Below, piece by piece: positions 63,656 through 64,000 of a stretch of DNA of 64,000 nucleotides. Source of the stretch: Symbiodinium natans (lineage: Eukaryota > Sar > Dinophyceae > Suessiales > Symbiodiniaceae). The stretch covers positions 436,749 through 500,748 of the forward strand of contig CAJNDS010002167.1 in NCBI GenBank assembly GCA_905221605.1, read 5' to 3'. The position numbers and the translations under genes were made by a program. Below the pieces are notes generated by a model that was not told where the DNA came from, did no database searches, and worked only from the letters and a program-made list of their open reading frames with translations. Numbering within the stretch: position 1 is the stretch's first letter; every line of letters begins with the position of its first letter.

Positions 63656-63762
63656 GTTGGTGTCCAGTATGGACTCGGCAAGCTTGTGGACAAGTGCATC
63701 GAACTCATTGCCCGGGCCTCTCTTGGTACTTGGCATTCGTGGCCTGAAGTTTCCTCAGCCGA
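63656..63762 (+). CDS. Exon-like island, possibly downstream exon of the NHL gene
   Basis: CCTGCAG|GTT opens VGVQYGLGKLVDKCIELIAR and continues open to about 63762. CCCTAAA is directly left and TTTAGGG directly right (63768 onward). The amphipathic helix is not an NHL repeat. Donor unclear. Confidence 0.5.
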
Positions 63763-63843
63763 CGGGCTTAGGGTTTAGGGTTTAGGGTTTAGGGTTTAGG
63801 GTTTAGGGTTTAGGGTTTAGGGTTTAGGGTTTGGGGTTTAGGG

Positions 63844-63983
63844 TTGGGATGTTCGTTTAGGGTTTAGGGTCTAGGGTTGGGCTGTTCCCCCTTATACTAA
63901 CAGTCCTTAACAGGCATTTTTAGTACCCCCCCCCCCATTATCATCGTATTGAAGACTGTTAGAAACAGCGGGAGCATCCCAAG
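63844..63983. mobile_element. F2 element interrupted near its left end by TTTAGGG
   Basis: TTGGGATGTTCG is followed by TTTAGGG units, then TTGGGCTGTTCCCCCTTATACTAACAG; the right end is GCGGGAGCATCCCAAG. The left terminus is thus present twice around a short telomeric stretch. Confidence 0.8.
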
Positions 63984-64000
63984 CTGAGGGTTTATATAGG

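Overview
This is eukaryotic nuclear DNA, most likely from a dinoflagellate. The plant-type telomeric heptamer (TTTAGGG/CCCTAAA) is scattered through the whole window as short internal tracts. Protein-guided splicing of two genes needs GC and GA donors as well as GT, and every well-supported acceptor is AG followed by G; that combination is known from dinoflagellates such as Symbiodiniaceae. Gene-poor spacing, nearly identical intronless gene copies and abundant small inverted-repeat elements fit too. I saw no bacterial operons, tRNAs or CRISPR arrays. The species cannot be named from this sequence.

Layout. 1-6215: a 5.56 kb retroelement (613-6174) with identical 297-bp terminal direct repeats and a 7-bp target duplication, inserted into a small inverted-repeat element. 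It encodes a GIY-YIG plus reverse-transcriptase protein, a basic/coiled-coil protein, and an in-frame membrane-segment extension behind a TGA-CTA stop. 6.2-27.2 kb: telomeric tracts and small elements with short exon-like islands of one or more unrecognised + strand genes, the last ending in a stop at 27198. In this interval lie three aquaporin copies (two intact, the middle one a pseudogene), a small secreted-protein gene, and a row of decayed 18S rRNA 5' ends. 29.4-35.4 kb: a BTB/POZ-BACK gene cut into micro-exons. 37.5-44.4 kb: further exon-like islands, unassigned. 47.4-61.3 kb: an NHL-repeat gene of at least 15 exons. 61.3-64 kb: mostly non-coding, with one more exon-like island.

Main structural observation. 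Coding islands are mostly flanked by CCCTAAA tracts on the left and TTTAGGG tracts on the right, so introns tend to begin G-rich and end C-rich, forming inverted telomeric repeats. Introns also carry at least a dozen families of short inverted-repeat (MITE-like) elements. About ten copies are split by a telomeric tract, and several sit right against a 3' splice site. Telomere-sequence insertion, small DNA transposons and intron growth appear linked here.

Family labels F1-F14 are mine, given to inverted-repeat elements with several copies in this window. Exon joins were made by eye from reading phase and domain consensus, not from transcripts.
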